A DNA stretch of 64,000 nt from Streptococcus gallolyticus (GTDB lineage: Bacteria; Bacillota; Bacilli; Lactobacillales; Streptococcaceae), in assembly GCA_019794795.1 (NCBI GenBank), contig JAIMFC010000004.1, positions 62,001 through 126,000 of the forward strand, written 5' to 3'. Position numbers and translations under genes: made by a program. Positions 1 to 8,902 of this stretch are shown one piece after another. Position 1 is the first letter of the stretch; every line of letters begins with the position of its first letter. The notes below the pieces were generated by a model that did no database searches, had not been told where the DNA came from, and worked only from the letters and a program-made list of their open reading frames with translations.

Positions 1-588
<588 letters not shown>

Positions 589-622
589 TTACCATAAAAG
601 GCATGAGAAAGCGTCTCAAATC

Positions 623-660
623 CCCCTATATTTGACAGTTAATAGGGGTTGTGGTAAGAT
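623..660 (+). promoter_or_regulatory. rocS promoter with inverted repeat around the -35 box
   Basis: TTGACA at 632-637 and TAAGAT at 655-660 are separated by 17 bases, a good sigma-A promoter 43 bases before the rocS start. A perfect 7-base inverted repeat, CCCCTAT at 623-629 and ATAGGGG at 642-648, brackets the -35 box. This placement would suit a repressor. No regulator is recognised for this motif. Confidence 0.6.
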
Positions 661-702
661 TTTAATGATAGAATCTAGAAATATCAAGCGATTGAGGAAA
701 TT

Positions 703-1200
703 ATGGGAATTGAAAAAACGGTCAGCGAATTAGCTGAAATTTTAGGGGTCAGCCGACAAGCGATGAATAATCGTGTCAAATCGTTGCCCGAAGAATTTGT
801 TGAAAAAAATGACAAGGGTGTGACGGTTGTCAATCGTGCTGGTTTGATCAAGTTGGAAGAAATCTATAAGACAACTATTTTCGAAGATGAGCCAATCAGC
901 GAAGAAGTCAAACAGCGCGAGTTGATGGAAATTCTGGTTGATGAAAAAAATGCGGAAATTATTCGTCTTTACGATCAATTGAAGGCGAAAGATAAGCAGC
1001 TTGCTGAAAAAGATGAGCAGTTGCGTGTCAAGGATGTTCAGATTTCTGAAAAAGACAAACAGTTGGACCAACAACAACAGTTGACCTTGAAAGCCATGGC
1101 TGATAAGGAAACCTTGAAGTTGGAACTGGATCAAGCTAAGGCGCAAGTAGAAGAAGAACAAACGAAAAAGGGCTTCTTTGCAAGAATTTTTGGGAAATAA
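703..1200 (+). CDS. rocS: RocS-like chromosome segregation regulator (DUF536 protein)
   Basis: A 165-residue protein with three recognisable parts. Residues 1-45 form a helix-turn-helix (VSELAEILGVSRQAMNNRVK). Residues about 75-150 are a charged coiled coil with repeats such as KDKQLAEKDEQL. A short C-terminal tail, GFFARIFGK, looks like an amphipathic membrane-binding helix. This order matches pneumococcal RocS, which binds DNA and the membrane and links chromosome segregation to cell division and capsule assembly. The start is set by GAGGAAA 5-6 bases before the ATG. It is transcribed alone between its own promoter and a hairpin terminator. Identity with RocS rests on architecture and tail, not on an alignment. 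Confidence 0.75.
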   Translation: MGIEKTVSELAEILGVSRQAMNNRVKSLPEEFVEKNDKGVTVVNRAGLIKLEEIYKTTIFEDEPISEEVKQRELMEILVDEKNAEIIRLYDQLKAKDKQLAEKDEQLRVKDVQISEKDKQLDQQQQLTLKAMADKETLKLELDQAKAQVEEEQTKKGFFARIFGK

Positions 1201-1202
1201 GT

Positions 1203-1234
1203 AGAGGGATGGGAAACCGCTCCCTCTTTTTTTG
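1203..1234 (+). terminator. Rho-independent terminator after rocS
   Basis: AGAGGGA at 1203-1209 pairs with TCCCTCT at 1221-1227 around an 11-base loop and is followed by a run of T. It lies three bases after the rocS stop codon. Confidence 0.85.
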
Positions 1235-1365
1235 TTTTTAGAAGGACCTTATCTTCCCTGTTTGTCTGAGCACAATTGGGAAGGGGACACTCTGATAAGA
1301 GATTGGGCTCAAATGGACTAGAAAAGAAAAATGAAAAGGGTTACAATTTAGACAAGGAGAAGGAA

Positions 1366-3414
1366 ATGATTGATCATCGTGCTATCGCCATCTTGATGGA
1401 ATTATTTGGAAATCAAGAAATCAGCCTCTATGAACTGAGCGTTCAGACAGGAGTGGAAAAAGAAGGTCTGCTATCTAGTATGCAGCAAGTGAATGATTTG
1501 CTGGTAGATAATGGGTTTGCAGAGATTGATTTTCAAGCAGGTGTGTATCGTGTGCCAGAGAGCTTGAGAGATAATCAAAGTACCATTTTTGACTTGCTTC
1601 GAAGCCGAGAGGTTTATCTTTCTCAGGAAGAGCGAAGAGTTCTGATTTATCTTTATACCTTTATCCGTAAAGATTTTATTTCAAATATTCATTACCAAGA
1701 TTTACTGAATGTTAGCAAAAATACAACCTTGACGGACATAAAAAATGTTCGTGAACTCTGCCACCAGTTTGATGTTGCCTTTCACTATACGCGTTCTCAT
1801 GGCTATCACTTGGTGGGGCGAGAAGAGGATAAACATCGTCTAGCTTTTTATGCCATCAGTGATTGTCTGAAGTCACCAGTTGGTATTTGGGCTTTGGATT
1901 ATATCCTTCGTGCCTGGGATGAGGTTGCGAAACGGGAGTGTATCAAGCAACGGAGTTTGCAGTTGTGTCAGTTTTATCAGCTTTCGCCTTTGGAAGACCG
2001 GCTAGATGAATTTCTCTATTTTCTCCAATTTTTGGCGATTCGAAGGAAGAGGGTCGAAGAAGAAATAGAATGGCAACAAGCACTCGTACCTCAGCCTATT
2101 CAAGATGTTGTTTCTCAGCTTTGGAAGCATTTGGAACAAAGTAGCGAGGGATTACCGAAGTTGACAGCCAACTGGACTCAGTATTTAGCTCATCGCTTAC
2201 AAGGATGCTTGGAAGGTCAAGTTCTTAGAGGAGATCAATTTTTTTCAGACTTAACTTTATCGATTGTGGAAGAAATGGAGCGTCTGTCGCTCATTAGTTT
2301 TGAACGTCGCCAAGAGTTGATAGAAGGCTTGCAGAAACACCTAATTCCAGCCTACTATCGCTTGACTGCACGAACCTTCACCATCAATACTTACACGGAA
2401 GTGATAAAAGAAGAGCACAAGGATCTCTTTGAAATCGTCAAAAAAGCCTTGTCTCCTTTGGAAAAAGTATTGGGATTTACAGTTCCAGATAGTGAAGTTT
2501 CCTACTTTGTCATTCACTTTGGGGGATATATCGAAGCTGCTCAAGAAAGAAGTTTCCGCTATCGCGCTCTAGTCGTCTGTCCCAATGGTGTTAGTTCATC
2601 GCTGATTGTCAAAGAAAATCTGAAGCAACTCTTTCCAAACATATCCTTTGCAGATGCGCATTCGGTTGCAGGTTTTCAACAAATTCAGAAGAGCGACTAC
2701 GACATGATTTTCTCGACAGTCAAACTTGAGACGAAAATGCCATTTTTCTTGGTTCCTCCTCTCATGAACCTGAGTCAGAAGAGAGAGTTGTTCCACTTGG
2801 TCAGTCAAGAATTTGCCAATGCTGGCTATTTTCCCATTGAAATCGAACAACTAATGACTTTGATTGGAAAGTATGCGACAGTTCATCGTGAACAGGCTTT
2901 GAAATATGAATTAGTCCAATTTTTAAATGAAAAATCCTATGAGAGAAAGGAAAGAAGTCCCATGTTAGAGGAACTTATCACAAAAGAAACCTATCAGTAT
3001 AGTAGAGAGAAAATGTCTTGGCAGGAAGCGATTGCCTGCGCAGCGAAACCCTTATTACAAGATGGAGCCATTGAAGAATCCTACATTGGTGCCATGGTAA
3101 ATAAGGTCTTAGAGTTCGGTCCTTTTATTGACTTAGGAAAGGGGGTTGCGATCCCACATGCTCGCCCAGAAGACGGTGTTCATCGAGTTGGGATGTCTAT
3201 GCTCAAGCTAGAAGAACCAGTTTATCTATTGGATGATTCTAGCCATGAAATTCGTTTGATTATCTGTATTGCCGCAGTGGACAATCAAACACACCTTAAA
3301 GCTCTTTCTCATTTGACGGCGATTTTGAGAGAGCCAGAAAAATTGCAACAACTTGTCGAATCGACAGATTTCGACGCTATTAAAGATTTATTAAAGGAGG
3401 ATACAACATGCTAA
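1366..3414 (+). CDS. BglG-family transcriptional regulator with PRD, EIIB-like and EIIA domains
   Basis: A 682-residue multi-domain PTS regulator. It has N-terminal winged-helix segments (residues 1-180), two PTS regulation domains (about 190-410), a GatB-like EIIB segment beginning ALVVCPNGVSSSLIV (about 415-500), and a C-terminal EIIA domain whose phosphorylated histidine is His598 in GVAIPHARPED. Such proteins activate a neighbouring PTS operon when phosphorylation by HPr and the EII chain signals substrate. The start at 1366 is preferred over an upstream in-frame ATG at 1276 because AAGGAGAAGG lies immediately before it. The last bases overlap the next gene (EIIB), so translation is probably coupled. 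The EIIA domain may also be the EIIA of the transporter, since no separate EIIA gene is present. Confidence 0.88.
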   Translation: MIDHRAIAILMELFGNQEISLYELSVQTGVEKEGLLSSMQQVNDLLVDNGFAEIDFQAGVYRVPESLRDNQSTIFDLLRSREVYLSQEERRVLIYLYTFIRKDFISNIHYQDLLNVSKNTTLTDIKNVRELCHQFDVAFHYTRSHGYHLVGREEDKHRLAFYAISDCLKSPVGIWALDYILRAWDEVAKRECIKQRSLQLCQFYQLSPLEDRLDEFLYFLQFLAIRRKRVEEEIEWQQALVPQPIQDVVSQLWKHLEQSSEGLPKLTANWTQYLAHRLQGCLEGQVLRGDQFFSDLTLSIVEEMERLSLISFERRQELIEGLQKHLIPAYYRLTARTFTINTYTEVIKEEHKDLFEIVKKALSPLEKVLGFTVPDSEVSYFVIHFGGYIEAAQERSFRYRALVVCPNGVSSSLIVKENLKQLFPNISFADAHSVAGFQQIQKSDYDMIFSTVKLETKMPFFLVPPLMNLSQKRELFHLVSQEFANAGYFPIEIEQLMTLIGKYATVHREQALKYELVQFLNEKSYERKERSPMLEELITKETYQYSREKMSWQEAIACAAKPLLQDGAIEESYIGAMVNKVLEFGPFIDLGKGVAIPHARPEDGVHRVGMSMLKLEEPVYLLDDSSHEIRLIICIAAVDNQTHLKALSHLTAILREPEKLQQLVESTDFDAIKDLLKEDTTC

Positions 3415-3692
3415 GAATTGGTACTGCATGTGGTTCAGGTTTGGGTTCAAGTTTCATGGTGCAAATGAACATTGAATCTATTTTGAAGGAATTGGGCGTT
3501 TCAGATGTCCAAGTGGAGCACTATGATTTGGGAGGAGCAGATCCGAGTGCAGCAGATGTGTGGATTGTTGGTCGTGACTTGGCTGATTCTGCAACGCACT
3601 TGGGGGATGTTCGCATTCTCAATAGCATTATTGATATGGACGAGTTGCGTGAGTTGGTCACTGCGATTTGCCAAGAAAAAGGTCTTGTATAA
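3408..3692 (+). CDS. PTS ascorbate/pentitol-type EIIB component
   Basis: A 94-residue EIIB of the SgaB/UlaB type. The phosphorylated cysteine is Cys8 in GTACGSGLGSS, the family P-loop near the N-terminus. It accepts phosphate from an EIIA (probably the one fused to the upstream regulator) and passes it to the sugar carried by the downstream EIIC. It overlaps the regulator gene by seven bases and precedes the EIIC gene by 30 bases, so the genes form one operon. The family is certain; the substrate (L-ascorbate, or a pentitol or pentulose) cannot be read from the sequence. Confidence 0.9.
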   Translation: MLRIGTACGSGLGSSFMVQMNIESILKELGVSDVQVEHYDLGGADPSAADVWIVGRDLADSATHLGDVRILNSIIDMDELRELVTAICQEKGLV

Positions 3693-3722
3693 GAATAGGA
3701 TTGCTCAAAAAGGAGAGAAAAT

Positions 3723-5066
3723 ATGTTAGATTTTTTAATTGATATTGCCAAGACTCCAGCGATTTTGGTAGCTTTGATTGCAATTTTAGGTCTTGCTTTA
3801 CAGAAGAAATCGGCTTCAGACTTGCTAAAAGGTGGTATCAAAACATTTGTCGGCTTCATCGTCGTGGGTGGCGGTGCAACGATTCTACAAACATCTCTAC
3901 AACCATTTGGTCAAATGTTTGAACACGCTTTTCATTTGAAAGGTGTTGTGCCAAATAATGAAGCTATTGTGGCGCTTGCCTTGGATAAATTTGGGACAGC
4001 GACATCTTTGATTATGTTACTCGGCATGGTCTTTAATATTCTCATTGCCCGCTTTACTCGCTTCAAATATATCTTCTTGACAGGTCACCATACTTTGTAT
4101 ATGGCTTGTATGATTGCCGTTATTATGACAGTGGCTGGCTTTACTTCAGCAGGCTTGATTGTCATGGGTGGCTTGGCGCTTGGTATTATCATGTCTATCT
4201 CACCAGCCTTTGTTCAAAAATACATGGTGCAGTTGACAGGAAATGATAAGGTTGCCTTGGGACACTTTAGCTCACTTGGTTACTGGCTCAGTGGTTTTGT
4301 AGGTGGTCTCGTTGGGGACAAATCAAAATCTACAGAAGATATTAAATTCCCTAAAGGCTTGGCTTTCTTGCGTGATAGTACCGTAAGTATTGCCCTTTCT
4401 ATGTCTATCATCTATATTATTGTTGCTATCTTTGCAGGTGGCGGTTATATTGAAAAAGAATTGAGCGGTGGTACAAACAGTATCGTTTACGCTCTCCAAC
4501 TCGGTGGTACATTTGCGGCAGGTGTCTTCACAATCCTTGCAGGTGTTCGTCTTATCTTAGCGGAAATCGTTCCTGCCTTCAAAGGGATTTCTGAAAAATT
4601 GGTTCCAAACTCTAAACCAGCTTTGGACTGTCCTATCGTTTATCCTTCAGCTCCAAATGCTGTATTGATTGGTTTTATTTCTAGTTTTGCTGGCGGTTTG
4701 GTCAGCATGTTTATCATGATTCTCACTGGTGGTGTGGTTATCTTGCCTGGTGTTGTACCTCACTTCTTCTGTGGTGCAACTGCTGGTGTTATGGGAAATG
4801 CCTCAGGTGGTATCCGTGGTTCAGTAGTGGGAGCCTTCATGCAAGGTGTGCTCATCAGTTTCCTTCCAGTCTTCCTCATGCCAGTCCTTGGTGACCTTGG
4901 TTTTGCAGGCTCAACCTTCTCAGATGCTGACTTTGGTTTGTCCGGTATTTTCCTTGGTAGCTTGGCTAATAAAGGCGGTGTGATGGCAGTCTCTATTGGT
5001 ATCTTTGCAGTTCTTGGTATCATGATTGCCATGACTATTCTTAAGAAAGATAAGAAAGAGGCTTAA
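3723..5066 (+). CDS. PTS ascorbate-type EIIC permease (UlaA/SgaT family)
   Basis: A 447-residue polytopic membrane protein with about ten to twelve hydrophobic segments, the usual size for UlaA-type EIIC. It begins MLDFLIDIAKTPAILVALIA, as this family typically does, and contains the conserved GHHTLYMACMI and CPIVYPSAPNAV segments. It would import and phosphorylate an ascorbate-like or pentitol substrate with the preceding EIIB. A strong ribosome-binding site (AAGGAGAG) precedes the start. Its stop overlaps the ATG of the next gene by one base. The coupling to transketolase halves suggests that the product enters the pentose phosphate pool. Confidence 0.9.
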   Translation: MLDFLIDIAKTPAILVALIAILGLALQKKSASDLLKGGIKTFVGFIVVGGGATILQTSLQPFGQMFEHAFHLKGVVPNNEAIVALALDKFGTATSLIMLLGMVFNILIARFTRFKYIFLTGHHTLYMACMIAVIMTVAGFTSAGLIVMGGLALGIIMSISPAFVQKYMVQLTGNDKVALGHFSSLGYWLSGFVGGLVGDKSKSTEDIKFPKGLAFLRDSTVSIALSMSIIYIIVAIFAGGGYIEKELSGGTNSIVYALQLGGTFAAGVFTILAGVRLILAEIVPAFKGISEKLVPNSKPALDCPIVYPSAPNAVLIGFISSFAGGLVSMFIMILTGGVVILPGVVPHFFCGATAGVMGNASGGIRGSVVGAFMQGVLISFLPVFLMPVLGDLGFAGSTFSDADFGLSGIFLGSLANKGGVMAVSIGIFAVLGIMIAMTILKKDKKEA

Positions 5067-5911
5067 TGATGAAGCAAGAGTTGAAAAAACTAGAAGACTT
5101 TGCAACTGAAATCCGTTACCATACACTTGCAACTCTCAATCAGCTAGGTTTTGGTCACTACGGTGGAAGTTTATCTATTGTTGAAGTTTTGACAGCTCTA
5201 TATGGCGAGATTCTGGATATAACAGTCCAGAATTTCTCGTCTACAGAGCGCGATTATTTCGTCTTGTCGAAAGGGCACGCAGGTCCGGCACTCTATAGTA
5301 CCCTCTATCTTAAAGGATTTTTTGACCATGATTTTCTATGGAGTCTCAATACCAATGGGACCCATCTACCTTCGCACCCCGACCGCAATCTGACACCTGG
5401 TGTGGATATGACAACGGGCTCATTGGGGCAAGGTGTCAGTGTAGCAACAGGGATTGCCTATGGACAGAAAATCAAGCAAAGTTCGCATTATACCTATACG
5501 ATTGTTGGCGATGGCGAGCTCAATGAAGGGCAGTGTTGGGAAGCTGCTCAATTTGCGGCTCACCAAGAATTGTCTAATCTCATTTTATTTGTAGATGACA
5601 ATAAAAAGCAATTGGACGGCACGACAGCTGAAATCTGTCAGACATTTGACTTTGTTGAAAAATTTGCAGCCTTTGGCTGGGAAGCTCTTCGTGTAGACGG
5701 AAGTGATATTGCAGCTATTGTTGCAGCGGTTAAGAGTCTGAAAGCAAGCTCTTCTTCACGACCAAAATGTATTGTGTTGGACACCACCAAGGGACAAGGT
5801 GTGCCATTGGTGGAAGAAATGGTCAGCAACCACCATTTGCGTTTGACGGACGAATTAGCAACTGAATTGGGAAAAGCTGCGGCTGATTTGGCTCAAGAAA
5901 TGGAGGGATAA
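5066..5911 (+). CDS. Transketolase, N-terminal (thiamine diphosphate-binding) subunit
   Basis: A 281-residue protein corresponding to the N-terminal half of transketolase. The thiamine diphosphate motif begins GDGELNEGQCWEA at residues 148-160 and closes at Asn179 (VDDN). Earlier, LSKGHAGPALYSTLYLKG and TTGSLGQGVSVATGIAYG are the usual cofactor and active-site segments. It must pair with the C-terminal subunit encoded three bases downstream. Two ATG codons are in tandem at 5066 and 5069 and either could be the start. Split transketolases linked to an UlaA-type PTS also occur in pneumococci. The role is probably to move two-carbon units from the pentulose phosphate derived from the imported sugar. 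Confidence 0.9.
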   Translation: MMKQELKKLEDFATEIRYHTLATLNQLGFGHYGGSLSIVEVLTALYGEILDITVQNFSSTERDYFVLSKGHAGPALYSTLYLKGFFDHDFLWSLNTNGTHLPSHPDRNLTPGVDMTTGSLGQGVSVATGIAYGQKIKQSSHYTYTIVGDGELNEGQCWEAAQFAAHQELSNLILFVDDNKKQLDGTTAEICQTFDFVEKFAAFGWEALRVDGSDIAAIVAAVKSLKASSSSRPKCIVLDTTKGQGVPLVEEMVSNHHLRLTDELATELGKAAADLAQEMEG

Positions 5912-5913
5912 AG

Positions 5914-6837
5914 ATGAGATCAGTGAAAGAAATGCGAAAAGTCTACAGTGATTTCTTGGCAGAGTTTGGTCAGAAAAATGAAACAATCGCAGCGATTGAA
6001 GCAGATTTGTCCAGCTCCATGTCCACCAATAAGCTAGGTGATGTGCTGGGCAAACGCTATGTCAATGTTGGTATAATGGAGCAAGAAATGATGGGGGTGG
6101 CTGCTGGTTTAGCCATTCAAGGTTTCAAGCCTTATATCCATACCTTTGGACCATTTGCTAGTCGACGGGTGTATGACCAGGTTTTCCTCTCTTTAGGCTA
6201 TGCTCAGCTGCCAGCGACCATTATTGGCTCTGATGCGGGCGTATCTGCAGAAATGAATGGTGGGACTCACATGCCGTTTGAAGACTTGGGTCTGATGCGG
6301 TTGATTCCTAAAGCGCGTGTTTATGAAGTCAGTGATGATATTCAGTTTGCAGCGGTTTTGGAAGAAACCTTGGCTGGTGAATACTTGAATTACATTCGGA
6401 CCATTCGTAAGGCGCCGACAGCCATCTATCAAGGTGGTGAAGATTTTAGCAAGGGATATTGCATTTTGCGAACAGGTACTGACGCAACCATTGTTGCCAG
6501 CGGTATTATGGTGGAAGAAGCCTTGGCAGCAGCAGATAGCTTGGCTGAGCAAGGAATCGATGTTCAGGTTATCGACCTTTTCCGTATCAAGCCGATTGAT
6601 GCTAGTTTGACAGAGCACTTACTTGGTAAACCTGTCATCACAGCAGAAAATCACAATCGTATTGGCGGCTTGGGAAGCGCTATTTGTGAATTGCTTGCCT
6701 GTCAATCTCAGACACCAGTCTATCGTGTTGGTGTTGAGGAAGCATTTGGACAAGTAGGAAAAATGGACTATCTAAAAGAGGTCTATGGCTTAACAGCTCA
6801 AGCCATTGTCCACCAAGTCAGTGCAGCTTTGAAATAA
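5914..6837 (+). CDS. Transketolase, C-terminal (pyrimidine-binding) subunit
   Basis: A 307-residue protein equal to the pyrimidine-binding and C-terminal domains of transketolase or DXS-like enzymes. It contains VNVGIMEQEMMGVAAGLA, whose glutamate activates thiamine diphosphate, and a C-terminal domain with VIDLFRIKPID and AENHNRIGGLGS. It forms an active enzyme only with the preceding subunit, from which it is separated by two bases. A hairpin terminator directly downstream ends the PTS-transketolase operon. It is expected to be cytosolic. Confidence 0.9.
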   Translation: MRSVKEMRKVYSDFLAEFGQKNETIAAIEADLSSSMSTNKLGDVLGKRYVNVGIMEQEMMGVAAGLAIQGFKPYIHTFGPFASRRVYDQVFLSLGYAQLPATIIGSDAGVSAEMNGGTHMPFEDLGLMRLIPKARVYEVSDDIQFAAVLEETLAGEYLNYIRTIRKAPTAIYQGGEDFSKGYCILRTGTDATIVASGIMVEEALAAADSLAEQGIDVQVIDLFRIKPIDASLTEHLLGKPVITAENHNRIGGLGSAICELLACQSQTPVYRVGVEEAFGQVGKMDYLKEVYGLTAQAIVHQVSAALK

Positions 6838-6844
6838 GAAAAAT

Positions 6845-6873
6845 AGCCGGGAATAAGAGTTCCTGGCTTTTTT
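6845..6873 (+). terminator. Terminator of the PTS-transketolase operon
   Basis: AGCCGGGAA at 6845-6853 pairs with TTCCTGGCT at 6860-6868 (one G-T pair) around six bases, then T runs to 6873. Confidence 0.85.
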
Positions 6874-6990
6874 GCGAGTAGGGAGGAGCAGAATATCTGT
6901 AGTGGGGTTTGGGAAGCATGTCTTTCTAGAGGAGTTTATCCTTGTAGAAATCAATATATAGTGGTAATATAAAGAAAAATGGAGGGAACT

Positions 6991-7947
6991 ATGGGACTTT
7001 TAATAGACGGAAAATGGGTAGATCAGTGGTATGATACCAAGAAATCAGGTGGTCGTTTTGTGCGGACCAATGCTCTCTTTCGCAATTGGATAACGGCTGA
7101 CGGATCGGCTGGTCCGACTGGTGATGCTGGTTACAAGGCAGAAGCAGGTCGTTACCATCTTTGTGTGTCATTGGCTTGTCCTTGGGCGAGTCGGACCTTG
7201 ATTATGCGGGCTTTGAAGGGCTTGGAAGAGATGATTTCCGTATCGGTTGTGCACCCGCTCATGCTGGAAAGTGGTTGGACTTTTGCGGACGGTCCAGGTG
7301 TGGTTGCAGACCCGATTTTGGGTGCGGATTATTTGCATGAGATTTATACTCATGTTCAGCCTGACTATACGGGGCGCGTGACGGTGCCGGTTCTCTACGA
7401 TAAAAAGACAGATACCATTGTCAGCAATGAGTCGGCGGATATTATTCGCATGTTTAACTCGGCTTTTGACCAGATTGGCGCAAAAAAAGGAGACTATGCT
7501 CCTGAGAATTTGTTGGTTGAGATTGATGAGGTCAATGCCAAGATTTACAACGCAGTCAATAATGGTGTTTACAAGGTTGGTTTTGCGACAGCGCAAGCCG
7601 TTTATGAAGAAGAATTGAAAAAACTCTTCTCAGCCTTGGATGACTTGGAAAATCAGCTGAGCCAGCAAGATTATCTAGTTGGTAATCAATTAACGGAAGC
7701 GGACATTCGTTTGTTCACTACTTTGGTGCGCTTTGATTCAGTTTACTATGGTCATTTTAAATGCAATTTTAAGCGTCTGGTAGACTACCCAAATCTATGG
7801 CGCTATACCAAGCACATTTACAATCTGCCAGGGGTTGCGGAGACGGTCGATTTTGACCACATCAAGCAACATTATTACGGCAGTCACAAGACCATCAATC
7901 CTAATGGAATTGTCCCAGTCGGACCAATTTTGGACTGGACTCTATGA
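6991..7947 (+). CDS. Glutathionyl-hydroquinone reductase-like protein (Xi-class glutathione transferase)
   Basis: A 318-residue member of the ECM4/YqjG family. The N-terminal thioredoxin fold carries the catalytic motif CPWAS with Cys63, and the C-terminal all-helical GST domain includes QLTEADIRLFTTLVRFD, the family signature. Known members use glutathione to reduce glutathionylated hydroquinones. The start at 6991 is preferred over an ATG at 6979 because GGAGGG at 6981-6986 is then well spaced. The gene stands alone and overlaps the end of the convergent hydrolase gene by six bases. The family is clear. The physiological substrate in a menaquinone-poor fermenter is unknown. Confidence 0.85.
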   Translation: MGLLIDGKWVDQWYDTKKSGGRFVRTNALFRNWITADGSAGPTGDAGYKAEAGRYHLCVSLACPWASRTLIMRALKGLEEMISVSVVHPLMLESGWTFADGPGVVADPILGADYLHEIYTHVQPDYTGRVTVPVLYDKKTDTIVSNESADIIRMFNSAFDQIGAKKGDYAPENLLVEIDEVNAKIYNAVNNGVYKVGFATAQAVYEEELKKLFSALDDLENQLSQQDYLVGNQLTEADIRLFTTLVRFDSVYYGHFKCNFKRLVDYPNLWRYTKHIYNLPGVAETVDFDHIKQHYYGSHKTINPNGIVPVGPILDWTL

Positions 7948-8673
7948 TGTCATAAAAAATTCGCGTATAGCCTGAGCAGTTTGCTCAGGTTTTTCTGTAT
8001 GTGGAGAATGACCGCAGTCCAGGCTGGTATTGATGTGAATGTGGGCGGGCACCTTTGCCAACATATCTTTTTTGATGGCTGGACAATCTTTATCAGACTG
8101 AGCAATCAACAATGTTGGGCAGGTAACTTGCGGGAGAAGGTGTTCAAATTCACGCTGCAAGCGGATGAGAGCAAGCACACTTTCTTTATTGAGATGGAAA
8201 TGATATGTATTTTCTTGCCAGATAAAACTGTCACGTAGGGCGTTTTCAAGATGTATTGACCAGTAGGGAGCTGTGGATTTTTCTTGTTCAATGAGGGCAT
8301 CCATATCTGTAAAGGTTGTCTCTTCTAGAAAAGCAGCCGTTCCTGCCAAATCCCCTTTCAAGGACTCAAATTGGTCAAACTCGAAATAGCCTCCATCCAA
8401 TAAGACTAATTTTTCCAGCTGTGGAAATTGAGCGGCCAGATAGGGAGCGAGATTGGCCCCCATAGAATGCGCAATGAGGGAAAAGGGCTGGTCAGTGTCA
8501 ACTTGTTTGGCAAACCAGGCAGTTAATTCCTGCGGAGTGGTCACGAGGTCATCAAAATTTTCCTCATGCCCTGGTAAATCAATCACAATCAGCGGATGAC
8601 CTAAATATTCTTCTAAATCTTTTGCCTGGTGGCGATTTTCCCCTAAACCACCTAAAAAATAAATCGTTTTCAT
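7942..8673 (-). CDS. Alpha/beta hydrolase
   Basis: A 243-residue single-domain hydrolase. It begins MKTIYFLGGLGENRHQA, has the nucleophile elbow in LIAHSMGANLAPYLA (Ser of HSMGA), an acid in the VTCPTLLIAQSDKDCPA region, and a catalytic histidine in SLDCGHSPHTEKPEQ. This is the Ser-Asp-His triad of small carboxylesterase or lipase-like enzymes. An upstream in-frame ATG exists at 8754, but that extension overlaps an intergenic repeat and looks non-coding, so the start is placed at 8673. The last six bases overlap the convergent GST-like gene. The substrate is unknown. Confidence 0.8.
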   Translation of the reverse strand: MKTIYFLGGLGENRHQAKDLEEYLGHPLIVIDLPGHEENFDDLVTTPQELTAWFAKQVDTDQPFSLIAHSMGANLAPYLAAQFPQLEKLVLLDGGYFEFDQFESLKGDLAGTAAFLEETTFTDMDALIEQEKSTAPYWSIHLENALRDSFIWQENTYHFHLNKESVLALIRLQREFEHLLPQVTCPTLLIAQSDKDCPAIKKDMLAKVPAHIHINTSLDCGHSPHTEKPEQTAQAIREFFMTS

Positions 8674-8693
8674 GGGAATAGTATAGCAAAAAA

Positions 8694-8889
8694 GAGAGGG
8701 TGTGACAAAAATCGGGATTTCGTAGAAATTGATTTTGTTGTCACACCTCCGCACAGGTGCCTAGATTGGTCGAAATTACTTGCGATATAAGGGATGAGAG
8801 CAATCAGTCACCTACTGCGTCAAACTGTTAAAGATACAAAAGTTAGAGCCCGAGATAAAAGTCTCAGGCCCTAATTGGGGTTTCTAACT
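8694..8889 (+). repeat. Modular intergenic repeat, family A, copy 1
   Basis: It starts with a nested hairpin (GTGTGAC at 8700-8706 pairing with GTCACAC), then CCTCCGCACAG, a variable central stem with AGGTGCCTAGATTG opposite CAATCAGTCACCT, then ACTGCGTCAAACTGTTAAAG, and a final CGAGA/TCTC hairpin. The same modules in the same order occur at 17876, 44318 and 56150, and in degenerate form at 39117. It sits upstream of the hydrolase and downstream of the YrdC gene, both on the minus strand. Confidence 0.85.
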
Positions 8890-8902
8890 TAGTTAGCGAA
8901 GA

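Noticed and set aside
603-618. TGAGAAAGCGTCTCA as a CcpA cre site between the flavoprotein gene and rocS
   Set aside because: Aligned on the central CG it has three mismatches to the consensus, so it may only be a chance dyad.
8694-8889. The intergenic repeat as a CRISPR array or insertion-sequence remnant
   Set aside because: There are no regularly spaced repeats within a copy, no transposase fragments and no clear target duplications. The copies are scattered single units made of hairpins.
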